DNA of 64,000 nt, taken from Desmodesmus armatus. Lineage: Eukaryota; Chlorophyta; Chlorophyceae; Sphaeropleales; Scenedesmaceae. Position 1 is the stretch's first letter; each line of letters starts with the position of its first letter. The notes beneath the pieces are model-generated. The model worked only from the letters and a program-made list of their open reading frames with translations. It had not been told where the DNA came from and made no database searches. Below, one piece after another: positions 23,401 to 35,400 of the stretch. The translations under genes and the position numbers were made by a program. The stretch is taken from the NCBI GenBank assembly GCA_007449985.2, contig VIIQ02000033.1, positions 372,001-436,000 of the forward strand. Reading direction: 5' to 3'.

Positions 23401-26400
23401 CTGCAGCATGTCAACATCAACAGATCAAAGCCTTGGTCCTGAATTGTGCTGTGCCGCGCAGGGAGCTTGTTCCCACTGCTGACATCAACCTGGTGGCAAG
23501 CCTGATGCAGCTGCTGTACAGCTTGTTGGACGAGTGGCGGGCAGCTGATGCAGCACAATGCCCGGTGAGCAAGACGCAACAGCATCACCAGTGTGCCTGT
23601 GAAACTGCTGTGACAGCGCCAGGTGCTGGTGTCAACATTCTTACACTCCTTCTTATGTAATGAGACATGAGACGAGTGTGTCCATCTATCTCATCTTGCA
23701 CCTCTCTTCTCACTCCTCTCCTCCCCTTGTGCTTGATTCCGTTTGCAAGCTGTGCTCCTCTGAGCCTGTGCATGCTCCACTCTGTCACTTCCCTCCCCAC
23801 ATGCACTGCTGCAGGTGAAGCTTGACAACCCCAGCGAGTGCTTGGACAGCCTGTTTGTGTTCAGCTTGGTGTGGTCCTTGGGCGCCAGCTGTGACAGGGC
23901 ATCAGCAGCCAAGTTTGATGCATTCCTGCGGCAGCTGTTGGTTGGGAAGGTGCAGGCGTCAGTGGACCGCACGGACGTTGATTTGGGGCCTGGGCTGGCC
24001 GTCAAGTATCCAGAGCAGTTGTATGCAGTGGCGTTGCCAGAGGTGCGTGAGTGGCATAGGGTGCTCTTTGCAATTGCCAGCATCAGTGCAGCATGTTCCA
24101 ATGGCAAAGGGCCAACTGCAACAAACACCTGTCATGCACAGTGCATGAAAACCTTGCGGATAGTGGGGAGACTGGATGCACAGCTATGCTCCTGCAAGCA
24201 TGCTGTCTATTGCCCCAAACAGCAGCAGATGCGGCAGTATCTGAGCTTCGACAGCACTCCAAACCGTCGTGTGGCACAGGTTGGCACTCTGCATGACTTC
24301 ACATTTGACAAGGCCTTGTGCAGCTGGCGCCCTTGGATGGACAGCGACAGCACTCAGGCCATCCCTCAATCGCTGACATTCAACGAGATCATCGTTCCCA
24401 CCGTGGACACGGTCCGCTGCAGCCAGCTCATGCAGCTGCTGGTGACGCACAACAAGCACTTGCTGTTTGTGGGGCCCACAGGTGGGCAGACGACTGGCCA
24501 GACAAAACGTGGGGTGCTTTCTCCTCTCTGTTGCTGCTTGACGGCGCTTGCCTGAGGACTCTGACAGCATGGCCCTGAGCACTCAAGTGTACATATGTGC
24601 CGGGATAATTTGGGAGCTGCCATGCAGTGTTGCTGATGACGCGGGTGCCCTTCTACTTTCCTGTGAGCATTTCTCTGCACTGCAGTCACTGGCACTTTTC
24701 GACTCTGTTGGTGGGTTCTGATAGTGCACATTTGCGGGCACTCTTTGTACAGAAACACGATTGCAAGAATCATCCTTTTGACCTGCGCAACTGCTGACAC
24801 TGCTGCTGCAGGCACAGGCAAGACCGTGTACGTCAAGAGCAGTCTGGATCAGCTCAGGAAACATCAGTTCCACATCATATCCACAGCCTTCAGCGCGCAG
24901 ACGTCTGCAAACCAGGCAAGCTGTTCATGCCAGCTCCTATCCGACGCTTTCGCTGAGTCGTGCAGACGCAGCGCGATGCCAGTTGCACCGTGCTGCCACA
25001 CTGTGGGTGCGGCTGATCTAGCCACTCGATAGCCTTCGCATGCAGCTGCAGCCTGACTGTCACAGCTGCAGGCATAGTGAGCCCAGCAGGACCACAGGAA
25101 GTACAGTAAGGGAATGAGAGCCCAGAGGCGCCCAAGTTGCCGGGGGGTTCGACCTAAAAGGAACTCACCAACACCTGCTGACATGACATGGCATGGCATG
25201 GCATGATATGTTGTTGCCGCAGATCCAAGACATCATTGATGCCAAGCTGGACAAGCGACGACGCGGTGTGTATGGGCCGCCTCTTGGGTCAAGGGCCGTG
25301 GTGTTTGTGGATGACCTCAACATGCCAGCACTTGAGGTGTATGGTGCGCAGCCCCCTGTCGAGCTCCTGCGGCAGTTCCTGGACCACGGGGGTTGGTACG
25401 ACAGGGCTGACAACACGATGCGGCAGATTGTCGGTGAGTGCCTGTAGCAGTTGATCCAGTGCTGGACTCCATGACATGATGTGCACAGCACATGGTTTGA
25501 GGAGCAAGTAAGTCACGCCCCGCATGGTGTTGTATCCAAAGACATTGGTTGGTTCTCGCACTGAAGTTGTCACTGCTCATGAGGTGCTGATACGCTGCAC
25601 CTTATGTTGTTGTTGCCTGCAGACACCCAGTTGGTAGCTGCCATGGGCCTTCCAGGTGGAGGCCGCAACCCCATCACACCCCGCATCTTGCGCCACTTCA
25701 ACGTCATCGCCGTGAACGAATTTGATGATGCAAGCTACACCAAGATCTACACTGCTATTGTTGAATGGTGCGTCGGCCCAGCCAAACGGGGGGGGGGTGC
25801 ACGGTGCTGGGTTGCAGCCGCTGTGCCACGACGCACTTGTCAGCACTGTTACTGCTTTCACGTTCAGGTTTGATGGCAAAAGCAACGCGTGTGCACGGAC
25901 AACGAAGCATGTGCTTGAACGCCCGAGGTGCAAATTGGCTGTATTGCAGGTGGGCGCAACGTGCCAACTTGGGCGACAGCTTGCGCCAGCAGCTTCCTGG
26001 CGTGGTGGCTGCCACCATTGAGGTCTACAACACCATCAGGGCCGAGCTGCTCCCAACTCCAGCGAAGTCCCATTACCTTTACAACATGAGGGATCTGAGC
26101 AAACTGTTCCAGGTATCCGGCAAGGGCTGGCTGATGTGCCTGCCCTATGCCTCAATACATGCACTTGAGTGCAATTGGGTCGTACATCCAGATACAGTGT
26201 CCAGCCCTGCTCACTCCTGCTGCTTTGCATGTGTGTGCATGTCCTCGGCAAGTCGGCTAATTGCGCACGACAACAGTATTGGCTGCAAGCAACGACCCAT
26301 TTACAGCATGTGCAGGACACAACATGTTCTGCCCTGCGGCGTATATAGCACAAACTGTGGCATGTTTTACATGATATTGTGTCTTGGTGCATGCACTGCA

Positions 26401-29400
26401 GGGCATGCAGTCCGTTGGCGCCCCAGTTTCAGACGCCAAGGGCCTGGTGCGGCTCTGGGCGCATGAAGCTATGCGTGTGTTCCATGACCGCCTTGTGGAC
26501 GATGCGGACCGCGGCTGGTTTTGTGCGCTGCTCGCCAACATGCTGCCCAAGCACTTTGGAGCCGCCCTGGACGATATGTTCACGGTCCCGACCGACGAGC
26601 CACCATCACCAGCAGTGGTCCCCAGCAAGGCAGCTGCAGACGGCATTGCTGATGCAGCAAACCTTGCAAAGCAGAGGCTCGCTGCAGCGGCGCTGCGCAA
26701 CGTGTTGTTCGCGGACTTCTTGCAGCCTGGGGGTCCTGACAATGCAAAGTATCAGGAGGCGGGTGATGTGGGCAAGTTGCTGAAGCAAGTTGAGGACTCC
26801 CTGGCGGACTACAACGAGCAGGTGAGCAGATGCTGCCACAGCCTGTGCTGCACTGTCTGCATCTACTTTGCCAGACGGCAATGCAGTACAGTTATGATGT
26901 TTGTGGGTGCCAGTGCTGCAGGGAGCAGTGACTTGTGGTTTGCAACAGTTCAGGGCCTTGGCTGCCGCCACCCACCTGCGCAACAACCATTCATGCCTGC
27001 TGATACTGCTGCAGAGCAAGAGCCGCTTGGATCTTGTGGTGTTCAGATACACCGCTGAGCACATGACCCGCATCAGTCGGATCATCAAGCAGCCCTATGG
27101 CAATGCTCTGCTGGTAAGCCTGGCAGCTCTTGGTACTGTAGTGTGGCCCATAATGGGCTTATTGAACGCATACGACATGTGATCGCGCTGCAGGTATTGC
27201 AGCCACTGTCCTTGTGCAGCTGCAAGACATGCATTACCTGCAGCATGTGAGCGCAGCTGCCTGCAATACAGGAACTTGTTCAAGGTATTTGTTGATTGCA
27301 GTGTCAGCCATTGTTTTGGTGAACGTTTTCACATGCGCAGGTTGGCGTTGGTGGCAGCGGCCGTCAAAGCCTAACACGACTTGCGACGTTCATCGCTGAC
27401 TACAAGCTGTTCAGCATTGAGATAGCCAAGAATTACGGTGTTGCTGAATGGCGGGAGGACCTGAAGAAGGTCGTACTGCAGGCGGGCAGCTCGGCAACGC
27501 CGACGGTCTTCCTGTTCAGCGACAGCCAGATGAAGCACGAGAGCTTCTTAGAGGACATCAACAACGTGTTGAACACAGGTGGGAGCCTGTGCAATTCCCC
27601 CCTTGCCACCTCTGGGTGCCATAACAGCTGTGATCACTAAGCCTGGTTCACATGCGCCGTGGACAGCATTCAATCATTGGCTGTCAAACAATTTGCGAGA
27701 CGCTTGCCAGGCAGGGTCGTCACCAGTTACCAGTTGCATGCGTGCCAGTTGGCAGGATTCCTCCCCCTCTCGTAAAGCACACAAGCACGCATGCATGACA
27801 CTGCAGGTGAAGTGCCCAACCTGTTTGCCAAGGACGAGCTCGTCTCCATCATGGAGGCAGTGACCCCCAGGGCAAAGCGGGCAGGCAAGCCCCTCACCCC
27901 TGCTGGCCTTTGGGACTTCTTCCTGGACAGCGTGAGGGTCAACTTGCACCTGGTGCTCACAATGAGCCCTGTGGGTGGAGCCTTCCGGGAGAGGCTCAGG
28001 AAGTGAGTGTGTGGTGGCCCTCTGTTGTAGCTAGTTGCAGCCACGGTGGCTATTGGGTTGGTGAGACATTATTCGTTGTCATGCTCTCTGATGTCTGAGT
28101 GAGTCGTGCCCAGGCGCACTTGTCGCACCCCCCCCCCTTTCCATGATAACGTATGGAAACCAGCTGGCAGCCAGCACACATCAAGCCAGAGCTTACACCC
28201 CCCCTCATAATGCAAAGCGCGTCCACCCTGTGTGTAGATCAAACAACGACCCACCGCGTAATGCATTGTTGGTACGTTTCCTGCAGGTTCCCCTCTTTGG
28301 TGAGCTGCACAACCATCGATTGGTTCAGTGTGTGGCCAGCAGATGCACTCAAGTCCGTTGCCAACAAGTTCCTGCCGCAGCTGGGCCCTGCCGATGAGGA
28401 GTCTGCCACCACTGGCGGCCCAGGCAGTGCGCTACGCTGTGCTGTGGAGGACACATGCATGCTGTTCCACACAAGCATCCGGCAGCTGGCTGAGGATTAC
28501 AGGAGGTAATGAATGTGCCTTTACAGGTTTGAACAAACATCCACACATTGGCACCCACACACCAAACCTGCAGTGCCAGAACCACACGGGACTGATGCAG
28601 CTTGTTGGGTACTTGCTTGGTGGGTTTGGTCCGTCCTTGTTCAATGTGTGTACTACTGTACTACTGATCTACTACTGTAGTACTGTACAACTGTTACTAC
28701 TGTACTACTGTTCTACTGTTCTGCTGTTCTACTGTTCTACTACTGCTAACTACTGTTGTACTACTGTACTACTGTACTACTGTTCGCAACCCTGTGTGGC
28801 ATTGGGGCTGAGAGTGTGCCGCATGTGACTGCAGGGAGGTGGGTCACAACACATATGTGACGCCCACCAGCTACCTGGAACTGATCTACACGTACAAGCA
28901 GCTCCTGGGGGCGCAGCAGGCGGCAGTGGATCAGCTCAGGAAGCGCTATGAGGTAAGGCCCGGCCTTGGCACCAATACAGTACTTTACGACTTCGAATTC
29001 GAGTGTCCAGCACCCGGCTATTTCTTGTCTGAATGCCAGCTGGGAGTCTCCCTGGTAACCCCAACACCATGGGGTTCAGCTGCACAACTATTGCACCGTC
29101 CACTGCAGGTTAGAGTTGCTCAGTGTGTCCACTACACGACAAGCACGATCAGCATAGTATCACAAGGTTGGGCAGGCTTTCTGGCTACCAGTTGCAACCC
29201 CCAGCATGAGGTTGAAGTGTGTGCGCCCCACTTCGTGTACTTGCAGGTTGGCCTGCGCAAGCTGCTGGATGCTGAGGGTGAAGTGAATGTCATGAAGCAG
29301 GAGCTGATTGCGCTGCAGCCCAAGCTGATTGAGACAGGTGTGCGTGTGGTGTGAGGCAGGGGTTGCATGCGCCCAAATTGTTTTATGGCAGCCTGCTGCA

Positions 29401-32400
29401 GGTCCAGAGTCTGCGTCTTCCCCTGCTGCTTGTGTGCTGGTGCCCCGCACAACCAACCCTGTGCAGGCAAGCAGATGAATTAACAAATTGCACAGCGCTG
29501 ATGCCCAGACACAGTGGCTTTTCATTTGAACGCTGTGCTTCCTTAGCACCCTGAACCAGGCCTTGATCAAATTACTTCCCACACCACTCACCTCGTTCAC
29601 TGCAGGCAAGGAGGTGGAGGACACCTTGCGCATCGTCGATGCGCAGACGCAGGAGGCAGCCGCCAAGAAGCAGGTGGTGGAGGGTGAGGAGGCCATTGCA
29701 TCTGAGAAGGCTGCTGCCGCCAAGGCCATAAAGGTAAGGGAGCGGCTGCAGTGTGGACGACTACTACTGCATGCTGCTCTAAGAGAAGGTTGCAGAAAGT
29801 ACAGACACCGCATGCCGGCGGTTGCAACCCACAGCAGGCTTGCAATGGCAAAGGGTGAGGATGTTGGAGCTGCATGCGCAAAGTCTGTATGGATGCCAGC
29901 CGTCGCTGTGCATGCATAGGAGTCGAACACTTGGTGACAGAAAGTGACTGCGCTGTGTCGTGTTGTTTTACCTCTGCAGGATGAGTGTGAGGGGGAGCTG
30001 GCTGTAGCGATGCCCTTGCTTGAGTCTGCCCTGGCTGCCCTCAACACCCTCACCAAGGCTGACATTACAGAGGTAAGCACAATGCGCAGGTTCCAAGGGC
30101 TGGGGCTGGTCTTGACCCTCCACAGCGTGCACATCCTTGACAAAAACTATCTGTTGTGAGTTCACTACATGACTGGCAGCAGCTACAGGTGTGACATGCG
30201 TGTGGGTACGTGGTGTATTGGGAGGGGTGTTACAAATGGATACTTTCACCGCTGCGGGATGCAGCAGCTGCAGGAGCTGACAATATTGTTGCCCCACTGC
30301 TGAAGGCAGGCGTGGTCATGGCTGAGTGGTTGCACCGTGTGATTGTGGCTGTTTGGGTGTCCGGCAAGGCTCCCCTTGATTGGAAGCGTGCCCTGATAGT
30401 GCCGTTGTTTAAGGGCAAAGGCAGTGCCAGGGAATCAACCAACCACCGGCCCATTAGCTTGTTGAGCATCCCTGGCAAGGTGTATGCCTTGATACTGCTG
30501 CATCGTGTCAGCGACCAGGTTGATAGCCAGCTGTTGGAGAGCCAGTGTGCTTTTCGGAGCAATAGGGGTTTGTCAGATGCCACCTTCACCCTGCGGTCCA
30601 TCATGTATAAGTGCCACAGGTACAAGCAGCCGCTGTACCTAGCCTTTGTTGACCTGCGCAAGGCCTATGATTCCATCCCCCGTGATGCGCTTTGGCGTGT
30701 GCTATCTGCTTATGGTGTGGAGCCTAAGGTGGTCGAGCTACTAGCTGACCTGCACACAGGCACACAGGCTGCGGTCAAGCTGGCCGGCGAGCATGGCGAT
30801 TGGTTTGACATCGGCCGTGGTGTGCGTCAGGGTTGTGTGATTGCTCCTCTGTTGTTCAACATCTTCTTTGATTGTGTTGTCAGGCTGTCGCTGGCAGAGA
30901 TGCCTGAGGGTTGTGGTGTGCGGCTAGCCTTCAGGGCTGAGGGAGAGGTGCTGCCTTGGCATGCCAGGGCTGGTGGGCCCAGCACCATGTTGACTATAGC
31001 TGCTCTCATGTATGCGGATGACCTAGTGCTTATGAGCTGTGACAGGTCTGAGCTGGAGCTGATGCTCAAGGTGTTCGACTCTGTCTGCAGCAGAATGGGC
31101 ATGTGTGTCAATGCGGCCAAGACCGAGCTCATGGCTGTTTGTCATGATGGTCAACCACTAGAGAGTGTGCAGTTGTCAGGTGGTGAGGCGCGTTATGTGC
31201 CTTCTTTCAAGTATCTGGGGGGTGTGGTCGATACCTCTGCAAGCTGGGAGGCTGAGATCACTGCCCGCATCAGCAAGACCAGGGGTCGTTTCGCAGAGAT
31301 GCAGCGTGTGTGGGGCGCCCGCAGCATGGGCGTTAAGCTCAAGATGCAGTGCTTCCGCGCGTATGTGCTGCCTGTGCTACTGTTTGGCAGTGAGACCTGG
31401 GCTCTTACTCAGAAGCAGGCTGACCGGTTAGAAGTGGTGCACTCTGATTGCCTCCGGCATATTCTGAATGTGCGTCGCGCTGATCGGCACAGCAAGCAAC
31501 ATCTATGGTCTCAGTGTGACACAGTCAGCCTAGCCAGCCACCTCACAGCCCACAGGCTGCGGTGGCTGGGGCACGTCCTGCGTATGGGCGAGGAGCGCTA
31601 TCCTCGGCAGGCCCTCTTCTCTCTGATGCATGACGCCGGTGCAGCACCGCGGGGGGCACCGCCTATGAGCTGGGAAAAATGTGTCACGAGGGACCTGCAG
31701 GCCCTGGGGCAGCCGACGAACATGCACGATTTAATAGGTGCATGTGCGTTGCGCGGTTCCTGGCGGAGCATGCTCTACAGACTGACACACCCACACGCTA
31801 CTGGGGTGCCTTTCCGGCGACCACTCAATGCCACAACCCACAGCAGCAGGATGCGGCAGCGCGCTGAGACCCTGCCATTCCAGGCAGCATGGTCTGCAAG
31901 TGGACCAGGGGTCATGTCCAACTGAGTTGCTTGTATAGTATATGTACAACATGCTACCTATGTTAGCTTTTTCTTGTGCTGTTGGCTTTGAGGGCCGTAA
32001 CTGGTCCAGGCTATCTAGTGTCCTAGGTCACTGGTCGTCTGGTGGTGTATTGCTTGTCTTGCACCAAGGTCGATTTGCTGCTAGCAGCATGCTGCATGCG
32101 CAATGAACCTGGCCGGAAACACGTGTAATGATGATGATGATGATGCTGGGCGGTACTCTCTATATGTGCAGGTGCGCTCAATGAAGAACCCACCTGCGCC
32201 TGTGAAGATCACAATGGAGGCCGTGTGTCAGCTGCTGGGGGTGAAACCCAAGAAGGTGAGCCGGGCAGCTGCTCTGAGGCACCCCTGCTGGACCCACCTG
32301 TGTTGTGTTGGCTACCCTGTCTGTACAGGTGCTATGGTCTTGCATGCGGGGCTGGTGGAGTAGTGCTGCACAAGCGTGTAGTACCCAGGTACAAATAGAT

Positions 32401-35400
32401 TGTGAATACCCCAAGCCTCACGTGGTGAGGTCATGAGAGTCTGTCACCCACAAGTATTTGCTCATCTGGCGCAGGTCAATCATCCCTCTGACCCAACCAA
32501 GAAGCTGGACGACTACTGGGGACCCAGCCAGGTGTGTTGAACAGCGCATCTGCGGGTCACTGGCCTGGGTAACACACAACCTGCCGCAGTGGCCAGCTAC
32601 TTTCGGGCCAATCTTGTGCACGTGCGCATTGACCTGCACACACCACCAGCATCAGCAGTGCAGTTGGTTCTTGTTGATAAGCCACAACAGCTCCAGACGC
32701 TGACCAACCGGTCACGCCATCCTCAACCCTCGCACCTGAACAGCAGGCCCTGTTGGGGACACGATAATACTTGGCGCGTTGGCCTTTACAGTCGCAACTT
32801 GTGGTGAGCAACAAAGCCTGTTCCGTGACACCCATAGTCGCCAACCTGCCCCCTCATGCTGGCATATCATGCAGGCACTGCTGGGTGACACCACATTCAT
32901 GGCGCAGCTGCAGCAGTATGATAAGGACAACATCCCCCCGGCATACATCACAGCAGTGCGGCCCTATCTTGAACGCCTGGAGCTGGCCCCAGACTCAGTG
33001 AAGAAAGCTAGCAAGGCAGCATACGGCTTGTGCTGCTGGGTGCGGGCCATGGAGGCATACGACAGGTGAGGCACTGATAGCAGCGAACGGCTGGCATAAA
33101 CCTGCTTGACGGTATAGTCCGTTGCTGCAGTTAAAATTTGCATGTTTGGATGTAAGCGACAGTGCATTGCACGCCTGCTTGCGACACCAGGTGACAGGCC
33201 TGCAGCGACACCTGTTGTATTGTGATGCGTGCATGGTTGCCAAGGTGGTTGCTCCGGGGGTAGGAAGTTGGACGTTGCCCTAGAACACATGTGACAGTCT
33301 GTACTGTTTGGACCTGTTTGTGATGCGTGCAGGGTTGCCAAGGTGGTTGCTCCCAAGAAGGCTGCACTGCAGCAGGCGGAGGCGGAGTATGCAGTGCTCA
33401 TGGAGGGGTTGGCTGCCAAGAAGGCTGAGCTGGCTGCAGTGGTGGCTGCACTGGATGCACTCAACACGAAGCTGGCAGCAATGCAGGTGCGCTCCCGGGA
33501 GCGGCGCCAGCAGGATTGAATCCAAAACAACGTGCAATGTTGAGGGGTGTTCAGTGTGCTGGTCATCCTGCACTGGGGCTGCATGCCCTGGTGGCATTTG
33601 CACCAAGGGACGGGGGGTTTGGTATGACAGGCAGTGCTGATCAGATGTTTCACTGTGTGTTGAGCAGGCCCGCAAGAAGCAGCTTGAGGAGGAGGTGGCT
33701 CTATGCCAGAAGAAGCTTGACCGAGCCACCAAGCTCATCGGCGGCCTGGGAGGAGAGAAGACCCGGTGGGGAGAAGTTGCCAAGAAGCTTGCGGCCGACT
33801 TCACAAACCTCACTGGAGACGTGCTGCTGTCAGCTGGATTCATTGCGTACTTGGGGCCGTATCAGAGCCTTTACAGGGAGCGAGCAATTAACCTTTGGGT
33901 GCAGCAGTGCAGGTTTGTGCAGCGGACCTGAAAAGAACTTTGCGCAAGCTCTCCCACAGCAGACGGCTGTTACACGGAACTGCTATTGCCATAATGCATG
34001 TGCTGGACCTGAGTGTGACAGCTGGCAAGAGCATATGCTGAGTAACGGATCATAGCCAGATCCCAGGCTCTACTCCGCCTGGCTGCATGCATGGTGGGGC
34101 ATATGGGGTTCCAGCAGCAGGCTGCAGTTGGCCACTGAGTTCAGGGACCTTCCCGGCGCTTGTCAACGGTTTTACATTAGGCATTCACTCATACACTCGC
34201 TGCATGTGTGTGTTTGTCTGCAGGTCTGCCGGTATTCCATGCAGTGCGCAGTTCAAGCTGGCCAATGTCATAGGAGAGCCAGTCAAGATCCGTGCCTGGC
34301 TGCTGGACGGGCTTCCCAATGACAGCCTCAGCATTGACAATGCCCTCATCATCAGCAAGGCACGCAGGTGGCCTCTCATGGTGGACCCCCAGGTGAGGTG
34401 GCTGCAGGGCTGTCCTGTTGGCAAAGCAGTGATGACATGCCTGTTCAGACCCAAGCTTTGTGTGTGTCTAGGATCAATCCTAGGCTGCAAGTCAAAGCAG
34501 GGAAGCGTGCAATAGACATACATTCCAGGCATGACCCCAGCGCTTGTCGGGACGCCATGCTTCAAGGATGAGACCACAAAGCAAGGAAAGGGATGCAAGC
34601 AAACACGGTGTCTTTGCTTACGCAGGGCCAAGCCAACAAGTGGGTCAAGACCATGGAAAAGAAGCACCAGCTGGAAGTCATCAAGCTTTCAGGCAATGCC
34701 ACAGATGCAATGCGCCAGCTTGAGAACGCCGTGCAGTTTGGGTTCCCTGCTCTCATCGAGAATGTTGGGGAGGAGCTGGATCCCCTGTTGGAGCCATTGC
34801 TCCTCAAGGCTATATTCAAACAGGTGCGCAAATGCAAGGCAGACTATCACGCTGGCATCTGATCAGGGGCTTACAGATGCCACTGCACATGCCGCATGGC
34901 ATGTGCACTGAGCTGTGTGGAGCAGTCTCTGTTTCAGAGCAGCTGAGGCTGAGCAACTTTGTGCATTTGTGTGCCCACTGCAGGGTGGCGTGAACTGCAT
35001 CCGCCTCGGTGATGCCACGCTTGAGTACAGCAGCAACTTCCGGCTCTACATCACCACCAAGCTGAGGATGCCGCACTACCTACCAGAAGTTTCTGTCAAG
35101 GTGAGCCGACTCTCCAACACACTCTGCGAGATGCATTTGCGTGCCACACTACCATGTACCCTCATGCTTAGCTGAACTGCCAATGTATTGCCTGTCGTTA
35201 CTCGCTTGTTACTTGATGCAGCATGATGTATGCGTTGTGCCATTCTGCAGGTGACGCTGCTGAACTTTGGCATCACTCGTGAGGGTCTGGAGGACCAGCT
35301 CCTGGGTATTGTGGTGGCGCAAGAGCGGCCTGAGCTGCAGGAGGAGAAGGCTCGCCTGGTGCTGGCCGGGGCGGAGAATGCACGACAGCTGAAGGAAATC

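Larger units (their letters stand above)
29247..33486 (+). other. Dynein stalk and microtubule-binding tip: exons 52-58 (residues about 2977-3242)
   Basis: Exons: 29247-29337, 29606-29733, 29980-30072, 32172-32255, 32475-32531, 32875-33065, 33333-33486. Exons 52-54 give the outgoing coiled coil (heptad-like, rich in Glu/Lys/Ala). LTKADITE joins across the 2.1-kb intron to [12 protein letters not shown], the conserved Pro-containing hinge, followed by the microtubule-binding domain in exons 55-57. Exon 58 begins the returning helix ([15 protein letters not shown]). The long intron after exon 54 holds the LINE fragment; splicing across it restores a normal protein. Confidence 0.94.

Noticed and set aside
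28648..28785. CRISPR-like look of regularly repeated short words
   Set aside because: A degenerate microsatellite with no unique spacers, in a eukaryotic intron.
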